From NCBI GenBank assembly GCA_013697635.1, contig JACCWM010000036.1:111371-175370 (forward strand): 64,000 bases of DNA, written 5' to 3'. The DNA comes from Lujinxingiaceae bacterium (lineage in GTDB: Bacteria; Myxococcota_A; Bradymonadia; Bradymonadales; Bradymonadaceae). Positions 27,656 to 35,024 of this stretch are shown piece by piece. Below the pieces are notes generated by a model. It saw only the letters and a list, made by a program, of their open reading frames with translations. It did no database searches and was not told the origin of the DNA. The translations under genes and the position numbers were made by a program. The number at the start of each line of letters is the position of its first letter. The first letter of the stretch is position 1.

Positions 27656-28323
27656 ATCCTCACTTCAAGCTGCTCGAACAAGCCCACAAGGCGCTCTCGT
27701 CACTCGGGCATCCATTCGTCTTCCTGGGTGGCGCCACAGTGTCGCTACACGTCGACGACCCCGCCAGCGGCCCGGTGCGGGCCACCAAGGACGTCGATTT
27801 GGTGGTTGAAGTCGCCGGATACGGTGAGTTCGCGACCGTTGAAGAACAATTGCGCCGCATCGGCTTCGAACAAAGCTTCAGTGACGATGGCGCTCCGATC
27901 TGCCGTTGGAAAAAGGACGACTTGATCCTCGACGTGCTTCCGACCGAGCCCCAGATCTTAGGCTTCGGCAGAAGCGATTGGTTTCGCCAAGGTTTTCGAG
28001 AAGCCCGCTCCTTTGAACTGCCCTCGGGAATCACAATTCAGGCTTTCGGACCGATCCACCTGTTGGCTGCCAAAATCGAGGCCTTCGAGGATCGTGGAGG
28101 CGGCGATTGGCTTCTCAGCCAAGACATCGAAGATATCGCGACCCTCCTTGACGGCCGCACCACTATCTTTGCCGAAATCGAAGCGCAAGACGCCGCCGCG
28201 ACCTTCGTTCGCCAATGGCTAAAAGGTCACACCGCGGAACTTTTAGACGCCGTCGCGGGTCACACCAATGACTTCCCTCGCGCCCGATACCTTGTCGGAA
28301 ACATCTTGGCACTGCAGGCCTGA
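27652..28323 (+). CDS. Nucleotidyltransferase (AbiEii/MenT-like fold)
   Basis: 223 residues, translationally coupled to the regulator. The minimal nucleotidyltransferase signature is present: GG at 26-27 (FLGGATVSL) and D-x-D at 47-49 (TKDVDLVVEV), with a third acidic residue likely in LILDVLP (about 90). A helical C-terminal domain with K-x-E-A-F-E-D-R-G follows. In AbiE/MenAT systems such enzymes transfer nucleotides to tRNA or other targets and inhibit growth. An antibiotic or housekeeping nucleotidyltransferase is the alternative, but pairing with an autoregulatory HTH protein favours a toxin-antitoxin role. Confidence 0.82.
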   Translation: MNPHFKLLEQAHKALSSLGHPFVFLGGATVSLHVDDPASGPVRATKDVDLVVEVAGYGEFATVEEQLRRIGFEQSFSDDGAPICRWKKDDLILDVLPTEPQILGFGRSDWFRQGFREARSFELPSGITIQAFGPIHLLAAKIEAFEDRGGGDWLLSQDIEDIATLLDGRTTIFAEIEAQDAAATFVRQWLKGHTAELLDAVAGHTNDFPRARYLVGNILALQA

Positions 28324-28615
28324 GGGCCCAGCCGCCGGCCTTAGTCATTGGTTCATGAGCCAGGATATGTGGCGCCCGTGCAGGGATGAAATGGTCCTCA
28401 CATCCGTGGCACGAATCGTCATTTCACCGCAGAATGGAGGGGTTTTGCGCGTCTCTTGGGCGGTCTTGCCACTCGCGGATTTTGAGGGTGTCGCGGTCGA
28501 GAATTGGTTCGAAGCGCAGCGCTAGCGCGGCGTTTGTAGCTGCCAATCTGATTCACCGGCGAGGCAAGTCCGAGGCAAGCCCGCCGGGGTCTTGGAGGCG
28601 GGGGAATAGGCCAGG
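28324..28615. other. Intergenic stretch without a supported gene
   Basis: 292 bases between convergent genes. Short open frames occur on both strands but are Arg/Ser/Pro-rich in the way of non-coding GC-rich DNA and lack ribosome sites. The segment around 28455-28560 has the feel of a decayed dispersed repeat (GTTCGAAGCGCAGCGCTAGC core with partial symmetry), which I cannot test without other copies. Confidence 0.4.
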
Positions 28616-29650
28616 CTAGGTGCCGTCGATGAACACCGGCCACAGATAGCCTCGCTCAATGAATGAGATCACCCATAGGTACTGGCTCCATAATATCATT
28701 CGGTTTGAATCGCTATAGTCAATATATTTCACCGCGACCATGGTGTCGTGCAAGCAGCTGGCGACGTCCTCAGGAAGCTTTTCGCTGGAGCCGAATTTAT
28801 ACCTGAAGACATCGCCGTTTTGACGTGCCAAGACTTCGGTAGAGACCCGTACTTCCTCTGTGGGCAACGGGTGCCAGCATTGGCTAAGCAATTGAAGATA
28901 GGCGCGAATGGGTTCCTTCCTCGCTTTATGAGCTTGATGAATCCGAACGATGTGGAAGACCAGCGTCAATGGGCCGTTGGCCAGCGCGACCGGAAATCGT
29001 GCCGCTTCCATTGTCTTGCTTAAACATTCCACGACCTCATCGGGCTCGTTGTGAATCTCTTTGATGGCAACAGAGGATGGCCTTGATTCGCTATCTAAAT
29101 TGAGCATCAGGGCCACGGACGTATCGCTTTCCGCACTTTGGCCCTCTTGTCCAACACAGGCACGCAACCCGGGATCGAGCTCTGACAACACCTTATTCAT
29201 ATCCGCGTCGACGACGTCTTTTCCATGCAAGACGATCGTGGGAGGCTCCGCAACCGCCTTCGGATAAACTTCCTGAAGCAGCGGTAAGGGCTTCGGATAA
29301 AGACGGAGGATGTACCCTGTCCTTTTCTCGCGCCCATCGGTCTTGAACTGCAGGGTCTTCATCACTCCCAGCACGCAGCGCTGCATCGTGTTGTCGGCAG
29401 TACTCGGCTGCCTGATAATTGGATCGCTGACCCGTCCTTCAGAATCGAGGGTCCACTGCATAATGAGCGGATACATAACCTTCTGGTTATCTCGCTGCTG
29501 AGCCTCAGCAACACATTGGTCAAATGCCGGGAGTCGGGGTTCCATGGTCCGTATCATCTCCGGCGAAGGCCTCCTATTAGGGCCTTCGATCCACGCCGGT
29601 GCGCAGGAAATCACGAGACAAGAAGCAAATAGGACCAGTGCGACTCGCAT
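28616..29650 (-). CDS. Lipoprotein with repeated AgmX/TonB-like domains
   Basis: 344 residues from ATG 29650; the signal ends in LVISC (Cys16), a lipobox. Three related segments follow (about 30-110, 135-215, 235-310), each with the pattern F/L-x-x-C ... long strands ... C-L-x-x-T-M/L, as in the AgmX/PglI C-terminal and TonB-type domains of Myxococcota proteins where paired Cys stabilise the fold. The gene is visibly less GC-rich than its neighbours and uses more A/T third positions, which hints at recent acquisition or relaxed selection. Function unknown. Confidence 0.78.
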   Translation of the reverse strand: MRVALVLFASCLVISCAPAWIEGPNRRPSPEMIRTMEPRLPAFDQCVAEAQQRDNQKVMYPLIMQWTLDSEGRVSDPIIRQPSTADNTMQRCVLGVMKTLQFKTDGREKRTGYILRLYPKPLPLLQEVYPKAVAEPPTIVLHGKDVVDADMNKVLSELDPGLRACVGQEGQSAESDTSVALMLNLDSESRPSSVAIKEIHNEPDEVVECLSKTMEAARFPVALANGPLTLVFHIVRIHQAHKARKEPIRAYLQLLSQCWHPLPTEEVRVSTEVLARQNGDVFRYKFGSSEKLPEDVASCLHDTMVAVKYIDYSDSNRMILWSQYLWVISFIERGYLWPVFIDGT

Positions 29651-29765
29651 CTGGGATATCTCAAAGTATGAGTTCATAAAGTTGTAATGAAGACGTACAT
29701 CGTCAACTGCAAGACAGCGGCTCTGACAGAGGAATGCAACCACAGCAAGAGCCCCCTGTACCACC

Positions 29766-29806
29766 GGCGCTACGCGCCACCTCCCCTTCCCTTCGGGTGG
29801 AGGGGC
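29766..29806. repeat. REP-like palindromic element
   Basis: GGCGC-TAC-GCGCC (29766-29778) is followed directly by CCACC ... GGTGG (29777-29781 with 29796-29800) and a GGAGGGG tail. Clustered small palindromes of this type resemble repetitive extragenic palindromes. It lies just after the helicase gene stop and upstream of the lipoprotein gene, and may stabilise the helicase mRNA 3' end. Confidence 0.5.
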
Positions 29807-29834
29807 AAACCCGCCTCCACTTACCTTCGGGGCG

Positions 29835-32111
29835 CTAGTCGAGGACCTCGACCTCGTCGCGGGTGACGTCGCGAAGCAGCTTGGTGAGCTCGCGGCGGCG
29901 CTGCTCGTCGGCGTGGTGAACGTGGCGAAGCTGGCCGATCAGATCCTTGGCGCGGCGAAAGGCGCCGACCAGATCGCCGGACATGTCGGTGGGGTTTTGG
30001 ATGTCGTTGAGCAGGGGCGCAAGCTTCTCGCCGCGTGCCCAGCGCTCGCCAAGGGGCATCAACTCGGGCGTAAAGATCGTGGGAAGGCCGATGAGCGCCT
30101 CGGCGTCGGTGACTACGTCGCTGTCGAAGACGTTGTGCAGGGCCTCGAAGATCGGCCACCATTTCTCGCCGGGCTTCTTGACGCGGGCCTGTCTGGGCAG
30201 GGTCTGGACCAGGCCGCACATGATCCCGAAGAGCTCCTCGGGGGTGCGGTCCTCGAGCACGCCGCTCAAGATCAGCTCGGTGGCAAAGATCTCCTCGATC
30301 TTGATGTGGCGCAGGATCCTGGCCGGCGTGTTGAGCACGTTGTCGTCGCCGACATAGCCGTAGGTGCGAAGAAAGCTCACTTTGCGCTGGAAGGCCTCCC
30401 AGATCATCGGGCGCTCGTGCTCGGCCAACTGGCGTTGCAGGTTGGCGACCTCGCGCCGGCGCCGGCGGCGCTCGCGGGCGTTGGCGTCGTCCTCGTCGTC
30501 GTCGCCCACAGGTTCGATGCGTTCAAGCTGGCTGCGCACCACGACCGCGCTTCGCGTGCTCTGATAAGCCTTGAAGCTTTGCTCGAGGATGAAGCGGATC
30601 TCGCGCTCGGAAAAGCGGTCGAGCAGGTTGACCACGGAGTTGAAGGAGAGATTGAACGAGGAGAGCACCGGCTCGCTCTTGTTGGAGAGCAGGCGCTTGA
30701 GCAGGGGCTGGAGCTCCTCGTAGTCGCTGAAGTTCTGGCGCACGACGATGTGGCCCACCGTATCGATGCCGCGGCGCCCGGCGCGCCCGGCCATCTGCAT
30801 GAACTCGCGCACCGTCAGGGGCACGATCTCGGTGCCGTTGAACTTGGTCAGGCTGTCAAAGATCACCGTGCGCGCGGGCATGTTGATGCCCATGGCAAAG
30901 GTCGTCGTGCAGTAGAGCACGTTGAGCAGGCGGCTCTCGTAGAGCTCCTCGACGAGCGCCTTGAGCGCGACGTGCAGCCCGGCGTGGTGAAAGGCGATGC
31001 CCTGGGCGTACATCTGGCGAAGCTTGCGGGTGAGCACGTTGGGGAACTGCTTGTCGAAGGCCTCGAGGCGCTCGTCGATCGCAAAGCGCTTCTCCCAGTT
31101 GGAGAAGCGCTGCCCGGCGCGCGAGCCAGCGAGCTGGGTGGCAAAGAGCTCGACGAACTTGCGGCTGTAGATGAAGTACAGCGCCGGAAAGCTCTTCTCC
31201 GGCAGCATCTCGATCACGTCGGAGTGGTTGGTCATGCGCTCGGCGGAGTCTTTACTGCGCTCGCGACCGCCCTGTTTGCCGCTGTGGCGGCCGCCGCGGC
31301 GCGAGCCCTCGTTTCGCCCCTTTTTGTCGTCGACGTTTGCGCCCTTCTCCTTTTGGGCGGCCTTCTTCCAGTGCGCGAACTCGCGGTTGAAGTGCTCGAG
31401 GCTGGCCAGGCCCGTGTCACGGTTGGCCAGCTGCAACTCGAGCGGCACGGTGCGCTGCTCTTCGAGCACGACGCGCACCGTTGTCTTTCGAATCGAGGAG
31501 AGCCAGTTTGCGAATTCGTCGAGGTTGGAGAGCGTCGCCGACAGGCCCAGGATCCGGATCTCGGAGGGCAGATAGATCAGCAACTCCTCCCAGACCGTGC
31601 CGCGCTCGGGATCGTCGAGAAAGTGGATCTCGTCGATGATCACCGCGCGCAGCCGCTCGAGATCGGGCATCGTCACATCGGCCGGCGAGGCCGTCTCCAG
31701 CCAGGCCTTCTTCTCTTTGGGCGAGAGCGACTCGAGCTCGACGTCCCAAGGCTTCTCCTCGTCGGCATCGCGCGGCGGCGCCTGGCCCTCGAGCAGCATG
31801 TTGCGCAAGATCTCGGTGGTCATGATGCGAATCGGCGCATCGCGGTTGATCACCAGGTCGCCGGTGATCAGACCGACCTTGTCGCGCCCGTAGAGCTTGC
31901 AATACTGGCGGTATTTCTGGTTGGAGAGCGCCTTGACCGGGGCCGTGTAGATGATCTCGCCGTCGCCCTCGAGCACGTGCTCGATCAGGTAGTCGGCGAT
32001 CAGCGTCTTGCCCGTGCCGGTAGGCGCGGCGACGAGCACGCTGTGGCCGGCTTCGATATGGCGGATGGCTTCTTCCTGGAAGCGATCGAGTTTGAGGCCT
32101 CGGTATTCCAT
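29835..32111 (-). CDS. Ski2/Mtr4-type DEIH-box RNA helicase
   Basis: 758 residues; ATG 32111 has GGAG 9 bases upstream. Superfamily 2 motifs: I APTGTGKT (29-36), Ia TAPVKALSNQK, Ib TTEILRNML, II DEIH (in VIIDEIHFLDD), III SATLSN, V MGINMPARTV and VI QMAGRAGRRG. A basic/acidic insert between RecA1 and RecA2 (KKGRNEGSRRGGRHSGK) and a C-terminal helical domain with a basic coil are present. The layout is that of the bacterial Ski2-like helicases, which unwind structured RNA. It may share a transcript with the upstream methyltransferase gene (37 bases apart). Confidence 0.92.
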   Translation of the reverse strand: MEYRGLKLDRFQEEAIRHIEAGHSVLVAAPTGTGKTLIADYLIEHVLEGDGEIIYTAPVKALSNQKYRQYCKLYGRDKVGLITGDLVINRDAPIRIMTTEILRNMLLEGQAPPRDADEEKPWDVELESLSPKEKKAWLETASPADVTMPDLERLRAVIIDEIHFLDDPERGTVWEELLIYLPSEIRILGLSATLSNLDEFANWLSSIRKTTVRVVLEEQRTVPLELQLANRDTGLASLEHFNREFAHWKKAAQKEKGANVDDKKGRNEGSRRGGRHSGKQGGRERSKDSAERMTNHSDVIEMLPEKSFPALYFIYSRKFVELFATQLAGSRAGQRFSNWEKRFAIDERLEAFDKQFPNVLTRKLRQMYAQGIAFHHAGLHVALKALVEELYESRLLNVLYCTTTFAMGINMPARTVIFDSLTKFNGTEIVPLTVREFMQMAGRAGRRGIDTVGHIVVRQNFSDYEELQPLLKRLLSNKSEPVLSSFNLSFNSVVNLLDRFSEREIRFILEQSFKAYQSTRSAVVVRSQLERIEPVGDDDEDDANARERRRRRREVANLQRQLAEHERPMIWEAFQRKVSFLRTYGYVGDDNVLNTPARILRHIKIEEIFATELILSGVLEDRTPEELFGIMCGLVQTLPRQARVKKPGEKWWPIFEALHNVFDSDVVTDAEALIGLPTIFTPELMPLGERWARGEKLAPLLNDIQNPTDMSGDLVGAFRRAKDLIGQLRHVHHADEQRRRELTKLLRDVTRDEVEVLD

Positions 32112-32148
32112 AGCTACTCCGCGGGGAGCGCGCTCCCCGTACACAAGC

Positions 32149-32952
32149 TCATTGGCCTTGTTCGGCTTCTCTGAGCCGACGAATCGACAGCTCGAGGTAT
32201 TCGGGGTTTTGCTCGATACCTACGAAGCGTCGCTTGTTACGAAAGGCCGAAATTCCGGTGGTCGCCGAGCCACAAAACGGGTCAAGCACCAAATCGCCCT
32301 CGTTGGTCGAGGCCAATACAATGCGGTCGAGCAGCTCGAGAGGCTTTTGGGTGGGGTGCTTGCCTTGGAGCTTCTCGGACTTTCGCGGCGCCATGATGCT
32401 CCACAGATTCTTCATCTGCTTGCCGCCGTTCATCTCCTTCATGAGTTGGTAGTTGAAGGTGTGGCGGCTGTTCTCGTCGCGCGCGGCCCAGATGACCGTC
32501 TCGGTGCCGTGGGTGAAGTAGCGACAGGACAAATTGGGCGGCGGGTTGACCTTGAACCAGGCGATGTCGTTGAGGATTTTAAACCCGAGCGACTGCATGG
32601 CAAAGCCAATGCTGTAGATGACATGCTGGGTGCCGCTGACCCACATCGTGCCGTTGGGCTTGAGCAGGCGCTGACAGGCCTCCAGCCAGCGCAGGTTGAA
32701 GCGGTGATTGGCCTCGACACCTTGCGACTTGTCCCAGCGTCCCTTGTCGACCGAGACCATGCGCCCGCTCTTGCAGGTCATGCCCCCGTTGGACAGAAAG
32801 TAGGGTGGATCGGCAAAGATCAGGTCGAACTGCTCGGGCTCGAGCTGCTCGAGCAGCGTCAGCGCGTCGGCCTCAAAGAGCGTAAAGCCCTCGGGGTGCG
32901 AGAAATAGGGCTCAAGCTGGCCTTCCATGCCTAACGATTGCTGCTGCTGCAT
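32149..32952 (-). CDS. Orphan DNA adenine methyltransferase, DpnA/M2.DpnII-like (beta class)
   Basis: 267 residues. Motif IV DPPY (48-51, in FADPPYFLSNGG) precedes the SAM-binding motif I DPFCGSATTG (224-233), the order of beta-class enzymes. The stretch FLSNGGMTCKSGRMVSVDKGRWDKS closely resembles DpnA, which methylates GATC including single-stranded DNA, and related MboII-type enzymes; GATC specificity is therefore my inference. No restriction endonuclease gene is adjacent, so it looks like a regulatory or maintenance methylase. Its upstream region is crowded with GATC sites. ATG 32928 is an alternative start. Confidence 0.88.
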   Translation of the reverse strand: MQQQQSLGMEGQLEPYFSHPEGFTLFEADALTLLEQLEPEQFDLIFADPPYFLSNGGMTCKSGRMVSVDKGRWDKSQGVEANHRFNLRWLEACQRLLKPNGTMWVSGTQHVIYSIGFAMQSLGFKILNDIAWFKVNPPPNLSCRYFTHGTETVIWAARDENSRHTFNYQLMKEMNGGKQMKNLWSIMAPRKSEKLQGKHPTQKPLELLDRIVLASTNEGDLVLDPFCGSATTGISAFRNKRRFVGIEQNPEYLELSIRRLREAEQGQ

Positions 32953-33040
32953 CGACTTCCCTGTCTGTCAGCAAACACCGCGCATGCATTTGAGAGGCGC
33001 GATGAATGGGCCATCCGTGGCCGGTTTTGAACGACATCCT

Positions 33041-33082
33041 TGTACTACCTGAGTACACCCCCCTGTTGGAACATGTACTCAG
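33041..33082. promoter_or_regulatory. TGTACT/AGTACA repeat cluster upstream of the methyltransferase gene
   Basis: TGTACT (33041-33046), AGTACA (33052-33057) and TGTACT (33074-33079) form two overlapping palindromes: one with 5 bases between arms, and one with perfect 9-bp arms (33049-33057 and 33074-33082) around a 16-base loop. It lies about 90-130 bases before the methyltransferase start and suits an operator or a structured 5' leader. Confidence 0.5.
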
Positions 33083-33089
33083 CTCCAGC

Positions 33090-33246
33090 GATCGGATCTG
33101 AGATCTCCACCGGATCAACACCACCGCTAAGTGGTTGAAATTGATCTGGTTTCAGGGCACTTCCATGGCCACTATAGATCAAAATGATCTAACGATCTCA
33201 AGATTTTAAGCCGATCTGCACTGTCAGTATGCAGTGCGATCTGATC
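33090..33246. promoter_or_regulatory. Cluster of 11 GATC sites upstream of the orphan methyltransferase
   Basis: GATC occurs at 33090, 33095, 33102, 33113, 33143, 33177, 33186, 33194, 33213, 33238 and 33243. The pair at 33213 and 33238 bounds an inverted repeat (GATC-T-GCACTG, 8 bases, CAGTGC-GATC). The region is AT-richer than its neighbours and non-coding. The dense sites would be strong targets for the linked methyltransferase and could read methylation state. No DnaA-box cluster is visible, so an origin is not supported. Confidence 0.75.
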
Positions 33247-33333
33247 GTGTCAAGTAGCTATTTTCTCTGGCGATGCAGGCCCAAACAAGACACGGCAACA
33301 AAAAACAAGTCAGTACAGCAGCTTAGGAGCTCA

Positions 33334-33981
33334 TCAATCGATCGAAAAAAATTTCAGCGTGTCCTGGCCGATCACGTCGAGCGAGTTGAGCAGGCGATGG
33401 TCATCGTCAAGCTCGACGAGTTGCACATGGGCGCGCTCGGCGGCGTAGGCTCGAGAGCCTGAAATCGGCACCGTCTCGTCGTTGCGCCCGTGCAAGATCA
33501 GCGTGTTGACCGCTACCTGGGGAAACGCCGGATGCCTGCCCCAGTCCTCGATGAACTCCCACCAAAGCTCGACCAATTCGCCGGCGGCATCGGGCAAAGC
33601 GAGCTTGCCATCGGCCTTCCACTGGTCCATGCGCCGCTTGCCAAAGAGTGTGGGCCAGCGCTGCAATAGATCAAAGCCCGGGCACAGGAGCACCAGCCGG
33701 TCGACGCGCTGCGGGTGCAGCTCGGCAAAGCGCGCGGCCAGATAGCCGCCCATGCTCGAGCCGACCAGGCGCCAGGGCCCGCCCTCGATCTGGGCATCGA
33801 GGCGCTCGAGGGCCTCGAGCGCGCCGCTGACGGTGAGCTTTGCAAACGAGGGCTGGTTCAAATCGGGCAGGTGCAAGATATGGCCGTGCGCGGCAAAAAT
33901 CTCGGCCAGACGACGCGCTTTGATCGAGAGCGGACTGGAGGCAAAGCCGTGCAGGTAGGCGTATCGGTAAGGCTGCGGCAT
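33334..33981 (-). CDS. YqiA-like alpha/beta hydrolase (esterase)
   Basis: 215 residues starting MPQPYRYAYLHGFASSPLS. The HGFASSP oxyanion region, nucleophile elbow GSSMGG, acid GRNDETVP and catalytic His in DDDHRL are all present. Size and motifs fit the YqiA family of small cytoplasmic esterases acting on short acyl or CoA thioesters; the natural substrate is unknown. It is the last gene before the GATC-rich region on the minus strand. Confidence 0.85.
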   Translation of the reverse strand: MPQPYRYAYLHGFASSPLSIKARRLAEIFAAHGHILHLPDLNQPSFAKLTVSGALEALERLDAQIEGGPWRLVGSSMGGYLAARFAELHPQRVDRLVLLCPGFDLLQRWPTLFGKRRMDQWKADGKLALPDAAGELVELWWEFIEDWGRHPAFPQVAVNTLILHGRNDETVPISGSRAYAAERAHVQLVELDDDHRLLNSLDVIGQDTLKFFSID

Positions 33982-34061
33982 CGTTGGGCTCGTCCAGGGC
34001 GCCGCGCCACGGGTGGCCGGCTTTTGTGTGGCACATCACTAACAGCCGGCCGACTTGCGGG

Positions 34062-34307
34062 TCAATCCCTTGGTACGGTTGCCGGCTGCTGGGGCGCGCC
34101 CGGTTCGGCCCCGCTTCCGATGCCGGGCGCCGTCGTCGGCTCGGGCTCGACCACGGTGGCGGCCCCCCAAAAACTGATCGCGCAGTAAATCGCGATCCCC
34201 AAAACGATCGTCAAAACGATCAGGGTAAAGATCGTGCGCGATCCGCTGCTGGCCATCTGCGCCCGGTTCATGTCACTTTTTTTTGGATAATGATCCTGAT
34301 GTTGCAT
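34062..34307 (-). CDS. Small single-pass membrane protein
   Basis: 81 residues from ATG 34307, which has an AGGAGG site 8 bases upstream. A charged N-terminus (about 1-25), one transmembrane helix (TIFTLIVLTIVLGIAIYCAI region, about 25-47) and a Pro/Glu/Gly-rich tail of about 30 residues. No family recognised. It sits upstream of and on the same strand as the YqiA-like gene, with 80 bases between. Confidence 0.7.
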   Translation of the reverse strand: MQHQDHYPKKSDMNRAQMASSGSRTIFTLIVLTIVLGIAIYCAISFWGAATVVEPEPTTAPGIGSGAEPGAPQQPATVPRD

Positions 34308-34489
34308 GGGTTGCCCTCCTGGGCATGGGTGCGTCGCCAAGGCTCACATCTCATAGTAGGACCGCGCGACTGAACGTAAAGCCAGCTTGACTCGGGCCGC
34401 TCTGTGTCAAGGCTTGTAGGCTGCGAAGAGATCGCCCCAGAGTAGGCGCTCGCTCGTGTTAAGCAGTCACGAATCGAGGAGGTCAGGCG

Positions 34490-35020
34490 ATGGCATACAG
34501 CGACGTACGATTTCGAAACGAGCCGGTGAGGCTCGAAGGAAACGAGGTCAAACCCGGCGAATTGGCGCCGAACTTTGCGGTCAGCATCAGCCCGAGCGAG
34601 AGCGTAGAGTTCGACGACCTGCGCCGCGACCGGGTGGTGATTTTGGCCTCGGTGCCCTCGGTGACGATCGCGGCCTGCGCCGTTCAGCTGCGCGTGCTCG
34701 ATGCCGAGATTCCGCGCTTCGAGGGCAGCGACAACAACATCCCGGTCTGGGTGGTCACAAGCGACAGCCCGGCTGTGCTTCAAGACTTCTCCCAACGCTG
34801 GGATCTGCGCCACCTGCACCTGGCCTCGGACTATCGTGACGGCCAGTTCGGCCAACGCTTCGGCATGAAGATGGTGCCGCCGGGTATCTTGGCGCGTGGG
34901 CTCTATACCATCGACAAAGACGGAACGATCGCCTACCGCGAGATCACCTCCGAGGCGCTCGACGAGCCCGACTACTACCGGGCGTTCAAGGCGGCGCTGA
35001 CGATCCAGCCGCGATCCTGA
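34490..35020 (+). CDS. tpx: Divergent thiol peroxidase (Tpx-like peroxiredoxin)
   Basis: 176 residues; ATG 34490 has GAGGAGG about 7 bases upstream. It aligns with E. coli Tpx along its length (NEPVRLEG, PSVTIAACAVQ, TSDSPAVLQDF, LYTIDKDGTIAYRE, EPDYYRA). Peroxidatic Cys63 is kept, but the active-site Thr three residues before it is Ile and the region of the resolving Cys (FCGAEG in E. coli) reads RWDL with no Cys. The enzyme is therefore 1-Cys and may be slow or repurposed. Convergent with the Clp gene, with 4 bases between stops. Confidence 0.85.
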   Translation: MAYSDVRFRNEPVRLEGNEVKPGELAPNFAVSISPSESVEFDDLRRDRVVILASVPSVTIAACAVQLRVLDAEIPRFEGSDNNIPVWVVTSDSPAVLQDFSQRWDLRHLHLASDYRDGQFGQRFGMKMVPPGILARGLYTIDKDGTIAYREITSEALDEPDYYRAFKAALTIQPRS

Positions 35021-35024
35021 TGTT

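Noticed and set aside
29913..32174. 753-codon plus-strand open frame opposite the Ski2-type helicase
   Set aside because: No recognisable domain; composition is that of reversed GC-rich coding DNA, and the minus strand has all helicase motifs.
33041..33246. Chromosomal origin of replication
   Set aside because: GATC density is high but no DnaA-box cluster (TTATCCACA-like), dnaA, dnaN or gidA gene is present.
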